Positions 53,382-61,502 of a DNA stretch of 64,000 nt are shown piece after piece. A program made the translations under genes and the position numbers. Below the pieces are notes generated by a model. The model was not told where the DNA came from, made no database searches, and was given only the letters and a program-made list of their open reading frames with translations. The stretch is taken from contig QAIB01000001.1 of NCBI GenBank assembly GCA_030418545.1, forward strand, positions 806,001 to 870,000, given 5' to 3'. Position 1 is the stretch's first letter. Each line of letters opens with the position of its first letter. Source of the stretch: Xenophilus aerolatus. GTDB taxonomy: Bacteria; Pseudomonadota; Gammaproteobacteria; Burkholderiales; Burkholderiaceae_C.

Positions 53382-54293
53382 CTAGCGCGCGGCGCCCGAG
53401 CCGAACAGCGCCACCACCGTAGCCCTGAGCCAGCGGTTGGCCGCATCCTGGTGGTAGCGGGCATGCCAGTGCTGGCGCACGGCGAAACCCTCCACCGCCA
53501 CGGGGCAGCGGAACACCGACAAGCCATTGGACCGCGCCAGGGTCTCCCCGATATGGCGCGGCAGCGTGGCGATGAGGTCGGTGCTGCGGATGATCGCGCC
53601 CAGGCCCAGAAAGCCCGGCAGTTCCAGCACCACGTCGCGCTCGATGCGCGCACGCGCCAGCGCCAGCTCCAGCAACTGCGCCCCCGTGCCTGCCGCGATG
53701 GTGACGTGGCCCTCGGCGGCGTATTGCCGGATGCCCAGCCGGCGCCGCAGGCGGGGATGGTTCGCGTTGGCCAGGCAGACCCAGTCCTGTTCGTAGAGCT
53801 GCTGCTGGTACACGCCGTTGCCCAGCCAGGGCACGTAGCCGATGGCCAGGTCCGCCTCCCCCGACTCCAGCGCCCGCTCGGTGTTGCCATCGATGCGGGC
53901 CGCTTCCAGCCGCACGCCCGGCGCCTGGCCTCGCACGTGCGCCAGCAGGCGGGGCAGCAGCGCCACATGGCTGGCGTCGGTCATGCAGATGCGAAAGCGC
54001 CGGCGGGCGGTGGCCGGATCGAAGTCGGGCTCCCATGAGGTCAGCCGGCGCACCGACTCCAGCGCGGCGCGGCAGGGGCCGATGAGCGCGTCGGCCTGCG
54101 GCGTGGGCGCCATGCCGCCCGGCGTGCGCACGAAGAGCGGGTCCTTCAGGTGCGCGCGCAGGCGGTTGAGCCAGATGCTGACCGTGGGCTGGCTCTGGCC
54201 CAGCTGCTCGGCCACGCGCGTGACGCTGCGGGCGTCGTAGAGCAGGTCGAAGAGCTGCAGCAGCTTGAGCTCGGGAAGGTCGGTGGCGGCCAT
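53382..54293 (-). CDS. LysR-family transcriptional regulator
   Basis: A 303-residue regulator. The winged HTH is at about residues 6-65 (LLQLFDLLYDARSVTRVAEQLGQSQPTVS) and the co-inducer-binding domain follows (FRICMTDASHVALLP, then GEADLAIGYVP). It is divergent from the catabolic operon starting at 54386 with LysR-type dyads in between, so it very likely controls that operon and itself. ATG at 54293 places the HTH at the usual position. The N-terminal form resembles NodD/NahR-like members that begin with a short lead. Confidence 0.92.
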   Translation of the reverse strand: MAATDLPELKLLQLFDLLYDARSVTRVAEQLGQSQPTVSIWLNRLRAHLKDPLFVRTPGGMAPTPQADALIGPCRAALESVRRLTSWEPDFDPATARRRFRICMTDASHVALLPRLLAHVRGQAPGVRLEAARIDGNTERALESGEADLAIGYVPWLGNGVYQQQLYEQDWVCLANANHPRLRRRLGIRQYAAEGHVTIAAGTGAQLLELALARARIERDVVLELPGFLGLGAIIRSTDLIATLPRHIGETLARSNGLSVFRCPVAVEGFAVRQHWHARYHQDAANRWLRATVVALFGSGAAR

Positions 54294-54301
54294 GGACCGA
54301 T

Positions 54302-54338
54302 ATTGCACCAGGCAATGAAGCTATTGCAATCATTGCAT
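54302..54338. promoter_or_regulatory. Candidate LysR operator sites
   Basis: Two dyads lie in the 92-bp divergent gap: ATTGC-N5-GCAAT (54302-54316), a T-N11-A-type box, and TGCAA-TCA-TTGCA (54325-54337). Spacing is about two helical turns centre to centre. Confidence 0.55.
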
Positions 54339-54385
54339 TGCCGGCACCGATCGCGATGCCTATCGTCACGGCTCCTCAAGGAGAC

Positions 54386-55339
54386 ATGGTGAAGATTGCG
54401 ATCCTGGGTGCGGGTGCACTCGGCTGTGCCATTGGTGCCGCGCTGACCGAAGCGGGCCACGAGACCTGGCTGCTCAACCGCTCCGCTGCCCACGTCGAGG
54501 CCATGCGGCGCGACGGGCTGCGCGTGGACGATGCCGCCGGCACCCGCCACGTGGCGGTGAAGGCGGCCACGGCGGCGGCCGACGCCGGCGTGGTGGACCT
54601 GGTCGTCGTGCTGGTCAAATCCTTCCACACCGACGCGGCCATGCGCGGTGCGCTGAGCCTGGTGGGCCCGCACACGATGGTGCTGTCGCTTCAGAACGGC
54701 CTGGGGCACGAAGACCTGCTGGCCGACATCGTGGGGCGCGAACGCCTGCTGGCCGGCAAGACCTACGTCGGCGGCGTGATGCGCGGGCCGGGCCACATCC
54801 AGTCCGGCATCGCGCGCAAGGCGACTTACATCGGCGAACTGGACGGCCGGCGCACCACGCGCGTGGAGGCGATCGCCGCCGCCTTCGAGGCTGCAGGCCT
54901 GCACACCCTCGTCAGCGACAACATCCTGGGCACCATGTGGGACAAGCTGCTGGTGAACGTGGCCACGGGCGCCATCACCGGCATCACGGGGCTCACCTAC
55001 GGCCAGCTCTACGACGAGCCGCTGCTCCAGGCCACGGCCCTGGCCGCGGTGCAGGAGGCCATCGACGCCGCGCAGGCGGCCGGCGTGCGGCTGTCGATGA
55101 CCGAGCCCGAGCAGGCCTGGACGCTGGCAGCGGCGGGCCTGCCCGCCACCTTCAAGACCTCGATGCTGCAGAGCCTGGAGAAAGGCTCGGTGACCGAGGT
55201 CGACTTCATCAACGGCTCGGTCGTGCGCTGGGGACGGCGCCACGGCGTGCCCACGCCGGTCAACGCCACGCTCGTGGCCTGCATCAAGGGCATCGAGCGC
55301 GCCATGGCCGACCGGACACACAAGGAGACCTCCGCATGA
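54386..55339 (+). CDS. Ketopantoate reductase-family NADPH-dependent dehydrogenase
   Basis: A 317-residue 2-dehydropantoate 2-reductase (PanE/ApbA) family protein. The dinucleotide-binding motif ILGAGALGCAIGAAL is at the N-terminus, with the catalytic Lys expected in LVKSFHT or GTMWDKLLVN and TSMLQSLEKGSVTEVDFINGSVVR as the conserved C-terminal segment. First gene of the LysR-controlled operon, which suggests reduction of a 2-oxo or hydroxy acid in catabolism rather than pantothenate synthesis. AAGGAG is close to the ATG; a GTG at 54389 would have better spacing. It overlaps the next gene by ATGA. Confidence 0.85.
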   Translation: MVKIAILGAGALGCAIGAALTEAGHETWLLNRSAAHVEAMRRDGLRVDDAAGTRHVAVKAATAAADAGVVDLVVVLVKSFHTDAAMRGALSLVGPHTMVLSLQNGLGHEDLLADIVGRERLLAGKTYVGGVMRGPGHIQSGIARKATYIGELDGRRTTRVEAIAAAFEAAGLHTLVSDNILGTMWDKLLVNVATGAITGITGLTYGQLYDEPLLQATALAAVQEAIDAAQAAGVRLSMTEPEQAWTLAAAGLPATFKTSMLQSLEKGSVTEVDFINGSVVRWGRRHGVPTPVNATLVACIKGIERAMADRTHKETSA

Positions 55340-55731
55340 TCCATCCCAAGAAATCCTACCTGGAGCACGTTGCCATCTGGGTCAGGGACATCCATTGGCA
55401 CATCGACTTCTTCCAGCAGGTGTTCGGCATGGGCATGCGGGAAGTGGACGGGCCGGTCGAGGCCCCGCGCCAGTACTGGACGCTGGGCGGCCTGCAGTTC
55501 ATCCACGACCCGGACCATCAGGCGCCCGAGGGCCGGCTGGCCCACCTGGGCGTGATGTGCGAGGACCTGGAGGCGGCGCTCGCCGCGGCCCGGGCCTTCG
55601 GCGTAACCGAGATGCCGCAGGGGCGCAACTGGCTGCGCCTGCCCGACGGGCTCGCGATCGAGTTCATCCAGGCCAAGCCGGCCTCGTGCGTTGCACAGGC
55701 CCTTTCCATCGACCCGCGCGCGGAGGCTTGA
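55336..55731 (+). CDS. VOC (glyoxalase/dioxygenase-fold) family protein
   Basis: A 131-residue single-domain vicinal oxygen chelate protein. Metal-ligand candidates are His in YLEHVAIWV, His in AHLGVMC, and Glu in LAIEFIQAK, matching the beta-alpha-beta-beta-beta pattern. Reaction unknown; members include epimerases, dioxygenases and isomerases. Its start overlaps the stop of the reductase gene. Confidence 0.83.
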   Translation: MIHPKKSYLEHVAIWVRDIHWHIDFFQQVFGMGMREVDGPVEAPRQYWTLGGLQFIHDPDHQAPEGRLAHLGVMCEDLEAALAAARAFGVTEMPQGRNWLRLPDGLAIEFIQAKPASCVAQALSIDPRAEA

Positions 55732-55733
55732 CC

Positions 55734-56192
55734 ATGATCATCACGGAAAAGTATTGGGACGACGCCCGCGAAGGCGACGCGTGCACCAGCCCGAGCTACA
55801 CCGTCACCAGGGAACGCATCCTGGCCTATGCCGACCTCACGGGCGACCACACGCCCGTGCACGTGGACGAGGCCTATGCCAACGCCAGCCATTTCGGCTC
55901 GATCGTCGCGCACGGCCTGTTCGGCCTGTCGATCGCCGACGGACTGAAGACGCAGAGCGACTACCGCTTCCTGCCCGGCATGTCGCTGGGCTGGACCTGG
56001 GACTTCCTGCTGCCGATCAAGGTCGACGACGTGCTCCACGTGAAGTTCCGCGTCGGCAGCATGCGCGCCAGCAGGAGCAAGCCCGGCTGGGGCATCGTGG
56101 TGCTGCCCTCGGAGCTGATCAACCAGCACGGCCAGGTCGTGCAGCGCGGCGAGCACCGTCTCATGGTGCCGCGCCGGCCGGGAGCGCAATGA
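55734..56192 (+). CDS. MaoC-like dehydratase
   Basis: A 152-residue hot-dog fold protein of the MaoC/(R)-hydratase group, which usually hydrates enoyl-CoA esters. The catalytic dyad is visible in DLTGDHTPVHVDEAYA (D and H) with HGLFGLS following the family's AHG. It lies 2 bp after the VOC gene and overlaps the CoA-transferase gene by ATGA, so all are cotranslated. Confidence 0.88.
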   Translation: MIITEKYWDDAREGDACTSPSYTVTRERILAYADLTGDHTPVHVDEAYANASHFGSIVAHGLFGLSIADGLKTQSDYRFLPGMSLGWTWDFLLPIKVDDVLHVKFRVGSMRASRSKPGWGIVVLPSELINQHGQVVQRGEHRLMVPRRPGAQ

Positions 56193-57403
56193 TGCAGGCC
56201 CGTCCCCTCGAAGGCATTCGCGTCGTCGACTACAGCCACTTCCTGGCCGGCCCCTATGTGGGCCGCTGCTTGGCGGCGCTGGGCGCCGAGGTGATCAAGG
56301 TCGAACGGCCGGGCAGCGGCGACGCGGGCCGGCAGCACGCCACCGTGCTCGACGACCAGCAGAGCGGCTACTTCCTGCAGCTGAACATGGGCAAGCAGGG
56401 CGTGAGCGTGAACATGAAGGACCCGCGCGGCAAGGACTTCATGCAGCGCCTGTGCGACTCGGCCGACGTGTTCATCGAGAACTACCGCCCCGGTGCGCTG
56501 GACCGGCTCGGTCTGGGCTATGCCGAGCTGTCGGCACGCAACCCTGGACTCGTGTACTGCTCCATCTCGGCCTACGGCCACACGGGCCCCGATGCGCACC
56601 GCGCCGGCTTCGGCCTCATCGCCGAGGCCAAGAGCGGCATCATGCAGATGGTGGGCACGCCGGGCGAGGCGCCGCCGCTGCTGCGCATCTCGCTGGGCGA
56701 CATGTACACCGGCATCCATGCCGTGGCCGCCATCAATGCCGCGCTGCTGGGCCGGGCGAAGAGCGGCAAGGGCCAGCACATCGACATGGCGCTGTACGAC
56801 ACGCTGGTGTCGATGCACGAGTACGCGGTGCAGTGCTACACCCTCGGCGGCGTGCTGCCCGCGCAGACGGGGCACGACATGCCGACCTCCACGCTCTACG
56901 GCGTGTTCCGCGCGGCCGAAGGCGACCTGGTGATCGCCGCGCAGGTGGACGATGCGTGGAAGCGCTTCGCGGCGCTGGTCGAACAGCAGGGCGGCCCGGC
57001 GGGCTTCGGCAGCGACGCGCGCTTCCACGACAGCGGGGGGCGCAACGCGAATCGCGAGGCCATCCTGGCCGTCGTCAAGCCCTGGGTGGCGGCGCGCCCC
57101 GTGGCCGAGGTGCTCCGGCTGCTGGACGGCATCGACGTGCCCAGCGCCAAGGTGCAGCGCATCGACGAGGTGATGGCCGATCCGCAGATCCGGGCCCGCG
57201 GCATGGTGGTGGAGCAGCAGCACCCGCGCCTGGGCACGCTGCGCCTGCCCAACCTGCCGTTCCGCTTCTCCGACTGCGACACCACCATCCATCAGGTGGC
57301 GCCCGACCTGGGCGAACACAACGCCGAGGTGGCACACACCCTCGGCTTCTCGCCCGCCGAGATCGATGCCATGCAGACCGATGGCGTGCTCTTTTCCCGC
57401 TGA
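56189..57403 (+). CDS. CaiB/BaiF family class III CoA-transferase
   Basis: A 404-residue CoA-transferase. The CoA-binding and core motifs DYSHFLAGPYVGRCLAALGA, GAEVIKVERPGSGD and the catalytic Asp in SLGDMYTGIHA are present. It activates a carboxylic acid by transferring CoA from another thioester. With the MaoC gene upstream it suggests conversion of an acid to a CoA ester followed by hydration or dehydration. Substrate unknown. Confidence 0.92.
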   Translation: MMQARPLEGIRVVDYSHFLAGPYVGRCLAALGAEVIKVERPGSGDAGRQHATVLDDQQSGYFLQLNMGKQGVSVNMKDPRGKDFMQRLCDSADVFIENYRPGALDRLGLGYAELSARNPGLVYCSISAYGHTGPDAHRAGFGLIAEAKSGIMQMVGTPGEAPPLLRISLGDMYTGIHAVAAINAALLGRAKSGKGQHIDMALYDTLVSMHEYAVQCYTLGGVLPAQTGHDMPTSTLYGVFRAAEGDLVIAAQVDDAWKRFAALVEQQGGPAGFGSDARFHDSGGRNANREAILAVVKPWVAARPVAEVLRLLDGIDVPSAKVQRIDEVMADPQIRARGMVVEQQHPRLGTLRLPNLPFRFSDCDTTIHQVAPDLGEHNAEVAHTLGFSPAEIDAMQTDGVLFSR

Positions 57404-57412
57404 GGAATTCCA

Positions 57413-58249
57413 ATGACTGACCGCTACGCCGTGATCGGGAACCCGATCGGCCACACCAAGTCGCCCCTGATCCACGGCCAGTTCGCGCAGCAGACCGAAC
57501 AGGACCTGCGCTACATCGCCATCGAGGGTCCGCGTGAGCCCGAAGGCGCGTTTGCCGAGGCGGTCCGCTCCTTCATCGCCGAAGGCGGCAAGGGCCTGAA
57601 TGTCACCGCGCCGTTCAAGCTGCAGGCCTTCGCCATGGCCGACGAATCGAGCGACCGGGCCCGCATGGCGGGCGCCGTGAACGCGCTGAAGTTCGTGGAC
57701 GGCCGCATCCTGGCCGAGAACTTCGACGGCATCGGCCTGCTGCGCGACATCGCCGTGAACCTGAGCCGGCCGCTGGTCGGCCGCCGCGTCCTGCTGCTGG
57801 GCGCCGGCGGTGCGGCGCGCGGCGCGCTGCTGCCTTTCGTGGAAGCGGGCCCGAAGGAGCTGGTCATCGCCAACCGCAGCGTGGCGAAGGCGCAGGCTCT
57901 GGCCGAGCAGGTGAACGGCAAGGGCAGCGTCGTGCGCGCCTGCAGCTACCCCGGCCTGGCGGGGGAAGGCGCCTTCGACCTGGTGGTGAACGCCACCTCG
58001 GCCAGCCTCACGGGCGCCTTGCCGCCCGTGCCCGCAACCGTCTTCGATGCGGAGGGCCTCGCCTACGAACTGGCCTACGGCAAGGGCCTGACGCCCTTCC
58101 TGCGGCTGGCCCGCGACGCCGGCGTGCGCCAGCTGGCGGACGGCGTGGGCATGCTGGTCGAGCAGGCGGCCGAGGCTTTCGAGTGGTGGCGCGGCGTGCG
58201 TCCGCCGACGCGCGGCGTGATCGAGCAGCTGACGGTGCCCTTGCAATGA
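57413..58249 (+). CDS. Shikimate/quinate dehydrogenase-family protein (AroE-like)
   Basis: A 278-residue AroE-fold enzyme. The substrate-binding SPLIHG, catalytic Lys69 in LNVTAPFK and Asp105 in NFDGIGL are kept, and the NADP-binding GAGGAARG follows. The usual N-T-D-G is N-F-D-G. Being in a LysR-controlled catabolic operon rather than alone with aro genes, it may oxidise quinate/shikimate or a related hydroaromatic. It overlaps the AroQ-like gene by ATGA. Confidence 0.85.
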   Translation: MTDRYAVIGNPIGHTKSPLIHGQFAQQTEQDLRYIAIEGPREPEGAFAEAVRSFIAEGGKGLNVTAPFKLQAFAMADESSDRARMAGAVNALKFVDGRILAENFDGIGLLRDIAVNLSRPLVGRRVLLLGAGGAARGALLPFVEAGPKELVIANRSVAKAQALAEQVNGKGSVVRACSYPGLAGEGAFDLVVNATSASLTGALPPVPATVFDAEGLAYELAYGKGLTPFLRLARDAGVRQLADGVGMLVEQAAEAFEWWRGVRPPTRGVIEQLTVPLQ

Positions 58250-58734
58250 GCGCGCCCGCGGCTTCCGCTGGGGTGGCGCCCGAACGAAAGCGGGTGCTGA
58301 TGCTGCATGGCATCAACCACAACATGTTCGGCAAGCGCGACCCGGCGCAATACGGCACCGTCACGCTGGCGGACATCGACGCGCGGCTGCAAGGGCTCGC
58401 GCACGAACTCGGCGTCGACGTCGATTCGTACCAGACCAACAGCGAAGCGCAGATGTGCGAACGCATCCACCAGGCCTTCGAGGACAGGCAGGACGCGGTG
58501 CTCATCAACGCCGGCGCCTGGACGCATTACAGCTACGGCATCCGCGACGCGCTGGCGATCCTCATCTGCCCCGTGGTCGAGCTGCACATGTCCAACATCC
58601 ACGCGCGCGAGGCCTTCAGGCACCACTCCGTGTTCGCGGACATCGTGACCGGGCAAATCAGCGGCTTCGGGGTGGACAGCTACGAGCTGGCGCTGCGGGC
58701 CGTGGTGATGCGTTTGAGCCCTGCCACGGCCTAG
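58246..58734 (+). CDS. aroQ: Type II 3-dehydroquinate dehydratase-family protein (AroQ-like)
   Basis: A 162-residue dodecameric-type dehydratase. The catalytic Tyr36 and Arg31 are in KRDPAQYG; INAGAWTHYSYGIRDAL and ELHMSNIHAREAFRHHS carry the substrate-binding Asn, His and Arg. The N-terminal NGPNLN of typical AroQ is replaced by HGINHN, which marks a divergent subgroup. Paired with the AroE-like gene it would make 3-dehydroshikimate from dehydroquinate in a catabolic direction (inference). Confidence 0.85.
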   Translation: MSAPAASAGVAPERKRVLMLHGINHNMFGKRDPAQYGTVTLADIDARLQGLAHELGVDVDSYQTNSEAQMCERIHQAFEDRQDAVLINAGAWTHYSYGIRDALAILICPVVELHMSNIHAREAFRHHSVFADIVTGQISGFGVDSYELALRAVVMRLSPATA

Positions 58735-58742
58735 CCCGGTTC

Positions 58743-59759
58743 TCAATCCGCCTTGAAGCCCGTCGCCTTGACCGCCTTGCCCCAGGTCACGGTGTCGCTG
58801 TCGATGATGCGCGCGAACTCCTGCGCGGTGGTGCCGGTCACGCCGAAGCCGGCGTCTTCCATCTTCGACTTGCCGTCGGCCGATTGCATGGCCTTGCGGA
58901 TGTCGGCCTCGAGCCGGGCGACGATCTCCGGCGGCGTCTTCGCGGGCGCGACGATGCCGAACCAGGAGTTGAAGACCAGCTGCGGGTAGCCCTGTTCGCG
59001 GAAGGTGGGCACCTCGGGCAGGCCGGCGCTGCGCGCCTCGCCGCTGGAGGCGAGCGCGACCAGCTTGCCCGCTTTCACGTTCGGCGTGGCCAGGCCGACG
59101 CTGGCGAAGGCGCCGGACACGTCGCCGCTCATCAGGCCGGCCAGGGCGTCGCCGGTGTTCTTGTAGTGCACCGGCTCGGGCTTGATGCCGATGGCGTCGC
59201 CGAACAGGTAGGCACCGAAGTGGCCGGGCGTGCCGGCGCCGAAGGTGCCCATGAACAGGCCCTTCTGCTGCCTGGTCCAGTCGACGAATTCCTTGACGTT
59301 CTTCGCCGGCACCTTGGCCGGGTTGACCACCAGCATGAAGTTGCTGGTCACGACCTGGCTCACGGGCACGAAGTCCTTCTTCGGGTCGTAGGGCAGCTTG
59401 CTGTAGCTGCTGGGGGCGATCGCGAGCTGGCCGGTTTCGCCGAGCATCAGTGTGTAGCCGTCGGGCTGGGCGCGCACGGTCTCGTTGGCCGCGATGAGGC
59501 CGCCGGCACCGGGCTTGTTGTCGACGATCACGCCCAGGTTGCCCCAGCCTTCGGACAGCTTCTGCGCCAGCAGGCGGGCGACGATGTCCGGGCCCGTGCC
59601 GGCCGGGAAGCCGACGATGATGCGCACCGGCCGGTTGGGGAAGGGCGCGGCCTGGGCGGTCGCCTGCGATGCGGCCAGCGCGGCGGTCAGGCCCAGGGTG
59701 GCGCTGGCAATGAGCGTGAGCGCGCGGCGGCGCGCGCCCGTCGTGGGGGCGTTCGTCAT
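58743..59759 (-). CDS. Bug-family tripartite tricarboxylate transporter substrate-binding protein
   Basis: A 338-residue periplasmic receptor with a signal peptide ending AAPFPNRPV. Family signatures are PNRPVRIIVGFPAGTGPD, VIVDNKPGAGGLIAANETV and MGTFGAGTPGHFGAYLFG. AGGAGACAACC before the ATG is a good ribosome-binding site. It is convergent with the catabolic operon (8 bp between stops) and downstream of the DUF3237 gene on the same strand. It probably supplies the locus with its substrate (inference); no tctAB nearby. Confidence 0.92.
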   Translation of the reverse strand: MTNAPTTGARRRALTLIASATLGLTAALAASQATAQAAPFPNRPVRIIVGFPAGTGPDIVARLLAQKLSEGWGNLGVIVDNKPGAGGLIAANETVRAQPDGYTLMLGETGQLAIAPSSYSKLPYDPKKDFVPVSQVVTSNFMLVVNPAKVPAKNVKEFVDWTRQQKGLFMGTFGAGTPGHFGAYLFGDAIGIKPEPVHYKNTGDALAGLMSGDVSGAFASVGLATPNVKAGKLVALASSGEARSAGLPEVPTFREQGYPQLVFNSWFGIVAPAKTPPEIVARLEADIRKAMQSADGKSKMEDAGFGVTGTTAQEFARIIDSDTVTWGKAVKATGFKAD

Positions 59760-59795
59760 GGTTGTCTCCTCTTGGGTCGGAAAAAAAGGCGAGTG

Positions 59796-60284
59796 CTACA
59801 GCACGGTGAAGAAGCGCATGACCACCTGTGCCGGATGGCGGACCCCCACGCCGACGAACAGGCGCTCGGTGATCCAGCGCAGGGCCGGCGATGTCGTTTC
59901 GAAGCTCGGGCTGCAGCGGAAATAGATCTGCGACGGGTCCACCGGCTCGCCGCGCAGCAGCTTCGCCATGACCTCGGCCGGCGCGGTGCGCACGGCGCGG
60001 TTCTGCACGTAGACGAGGTCGCCGGCGTCGGTCTCGAGGCCGTAGCGGGCGTCGAGCTCGGAGGCGGTGTCGCTGGTGATGCGCTGGAAGTCGGCGCCGC
60101 CGGGCAGCACGCGGGCGCGCCAGCCCTCGCCGTGGGCGCTGCCGCCGACGATGGGGACCACGCGGCGCAGGCCGCCGGCGCCCTGGCCCAGGACCAGCGG
60201 CTCGCCCACGTCGACGGCCACGTCGGCGAACCAGCCGAGGGCAGGGGGGGCGAGCGGGTTGGTGTCGGCGGGGGAGAGAGGCAT
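59796..60284 (-). CDS. DUF3237 domain protein
   Basis: A 162-residue beta-barrel-like protein matching DUF3237 (UPF0311): GQGAGGLRRVVPIVGGSAHGEG, LPGGADFQRI, LDARYGLETDAGDLVYVQNRA and a C-terminal FVGVGVRHPAQVVMRFFTV. Family function is unknown, though it recurs beside aromatic and quinate catabolism genes in my recollection. It is followed by the Bug gene after 36 bp. Confidence 0.82.
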   Translation of the reverse strand: MPLSPADTNPLAPPALGWFADVAVDVGEPLVLGQGAGGLRRVVPIVGGSAHGEGWRARVLPGGADFQRITSDTASELDARYGLETDAGDLVYVQNRAVRTAPAEVMAKLLRGEPVDPSQIYFRCSPSFETTSPALRWITERLFVGVGVRHPAQVVMRFFTVL

Positions 60285-60331
60285 CGCGCTAGCGTAAGTC
60301 CGGTGGCTGGGCGAGGCTGTCATCCGCGAAG

Positions 60332-61162
60332 ATGACGGGCTTACCCGCACCGACTCCCATGCGCACCTGGACCCCCGAACCCTCGACCGAAGGCGCCGAG
60401 GCGCTGCTGGCGCGGTGCATGCCGCAGGTGGTGCCTGCCCTGGGCGAGCCGGGCTTCGGCGCCTGCCTGCTCGACGCGATGGCGCAGGCGCTGCCGGTGG
60501 GTTCGTTCTCCGTCTACCGCACCGGCCCGCGTCCGGCGATCTTCGTGAGCGGCAGCCGCGGCGTGCCCGACACCACCCGCGACTGCTGGCGCGCCTACCT
60601 GTCCGGGCCGATCCGGCACGACCGCACGCTGCGCGACGCTGGCGCGCCGCCGCTGCGCGTGTGCCACATCACGGCCGGCGAGGTGCCGCCCGAGCACCGC
60701 GCCAAGGTGTACGAGGCGCACGGCGTGCTCGAGCGGGTGTCGGTGGTCGAGGACGAATCGACCGAAGAAGGTGCGCTCTTCGCCGTCAATTTCTACCGCC
60801 ACAGGCACCAGCATGCATTGAGCGACGCCCAGATCGCGGACTTCGGTGCGGCCGGGCGCCTGCTGATGGCCCTGGCGCGCAAGCACGTGGCGCTGGTGCG
60901 CGCGGACGAGCGCCCGAACCTGCGCGAGCGCCTTCTGGCGCACTGTCCCGCACTCACGGTGCGCGAGCAGGAGGTCTGCCTGCGCCTGCTGCGCGGCATG
61001 ACGCAGGAGGGCATCGCTGCCGACCTGGGCGTGGCGCTGCCGACGGTCAAGACCTACCGAAACCGCGCCTTCGGCCGGCTCGGCATCCACTTTCGCAGCG
61101 AGCTGTTCGCGCTGATGCTGCCCGACGGCCGGACGCCGCCCGATCTGCTATCGGATGGATAG
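60332..61162 (+). CDS. LuxR-type helix-turn-helix transcriptional regulator
   Basis: A 276-residue protein. The C-terminal GerE/LuxR HTH is about residues 212-268 (LTVREQEVCLRLLRGMTQEGIAADLGVALPTVKTYRNRAF). The N-terminal 200 residues have no domain I can name. ATG at 60359 is an alternative start; neither has a ribosome-binding site. Divergent from the DUF3237-Bug pair by 47 bp, so it may regulate them. The last codons and the TAG stop lie in a palindromic element copy. Confidence 0.85.
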   Translation: MTGLPAPTPMRTWTPEPSTEGAEALLARCMPQVVPALGEPGFGACLLDAMAQALPVGSFSVYRTGPRPAIFVSGSRGVPDTTRDCWRAYLSGPIRHDRTLRDAGAPPLRVCHITAGEVPPEHRAKVYEAHGVLERVSVVEDESTEEGALFAVNFYRHRHQHALSDAQIADFGAAGRLLMALARKHVALVRADERPNLRERLLAHCPALTVREQEVCLRLLRGMTQEGIAADLGVALPTVKTYRNRAFGRLGIHFRSELFALMLPDGRTPPDLLSDG

Positions 61163-61200
61163 CTGCTCACGCCCGTGGGGCGGGCGCTGCAGCCACTTTT
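61145..61200 (-). repeat. Dispersed palindromic element overlapping the LuxR gene stop
   Basis: CTGCTAT-N7-ATAGCTGCTC followed by ACGCCCGTGGGGCGGGCGCT with internal pairing GCCCG/CGGGC. The ATAG core provides the TAG stop codon (61160-61162) of the LuxR-type gene. Reverse complement of the copy at 20627-20680. Confidence 0.75.
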
Positions 61201-61219
61201 GACCAATATTAAGGCTGGC

Positions 61220-61390
61220 TCAGGACGGGTCCTTGCTGCGAGTGCGCCCCACCGCACTGAAGATGCCGATCCCCAGCAGGATCAGCGCGCCGATGCCGAT
61301 GTAGACCGAAGGCACGCCCGCGACGGACGCGCCCCAGATGCAGCCGGCCAGAAAGATGATGAAGCCGATCATGTAGAGGGCGAAGGACAT
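61220..61390 (-). CDS. Small two-helix membrane protein
   Basis: A 56-residue protein with two hydrophobic helices (ALYMIGFIIFLAGCIWGASV and IGIGALILLGIGIFSAV) and a basic C-terminus. GGAGAG upstream of the ATG supports it. Small proteins of this type are widespread in Burkholderiales and uncharacterised. Confidence 0.75.
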   Translation of the reverse strand: MSFALYMIGFIIFLAGCIWGASVAGVPSVYIGIGALILLGIGIFSAVGRTRSKDPS

Positions 61391-61502
61391 GGATCTCTCT
61401 CCGTTGAGTCGAAACGGGAGCGAGATTGCCCGGGCGCGCGGATGCCGTCGTGCAGCGCGCGCCGCCTTTGCCTGTCGGCCGGTGCCTACCGGCAGGCCGG
61501 GC

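Noticed and set aside
55961-58246. A 761-codon minus-strand open frame across the CoA-transferase and AroE-like genes
   Set aside because: Antisense shadow with His/Arg/Gln-rich sequence and no motif; the plus-strand frames carry catalytic motifs.
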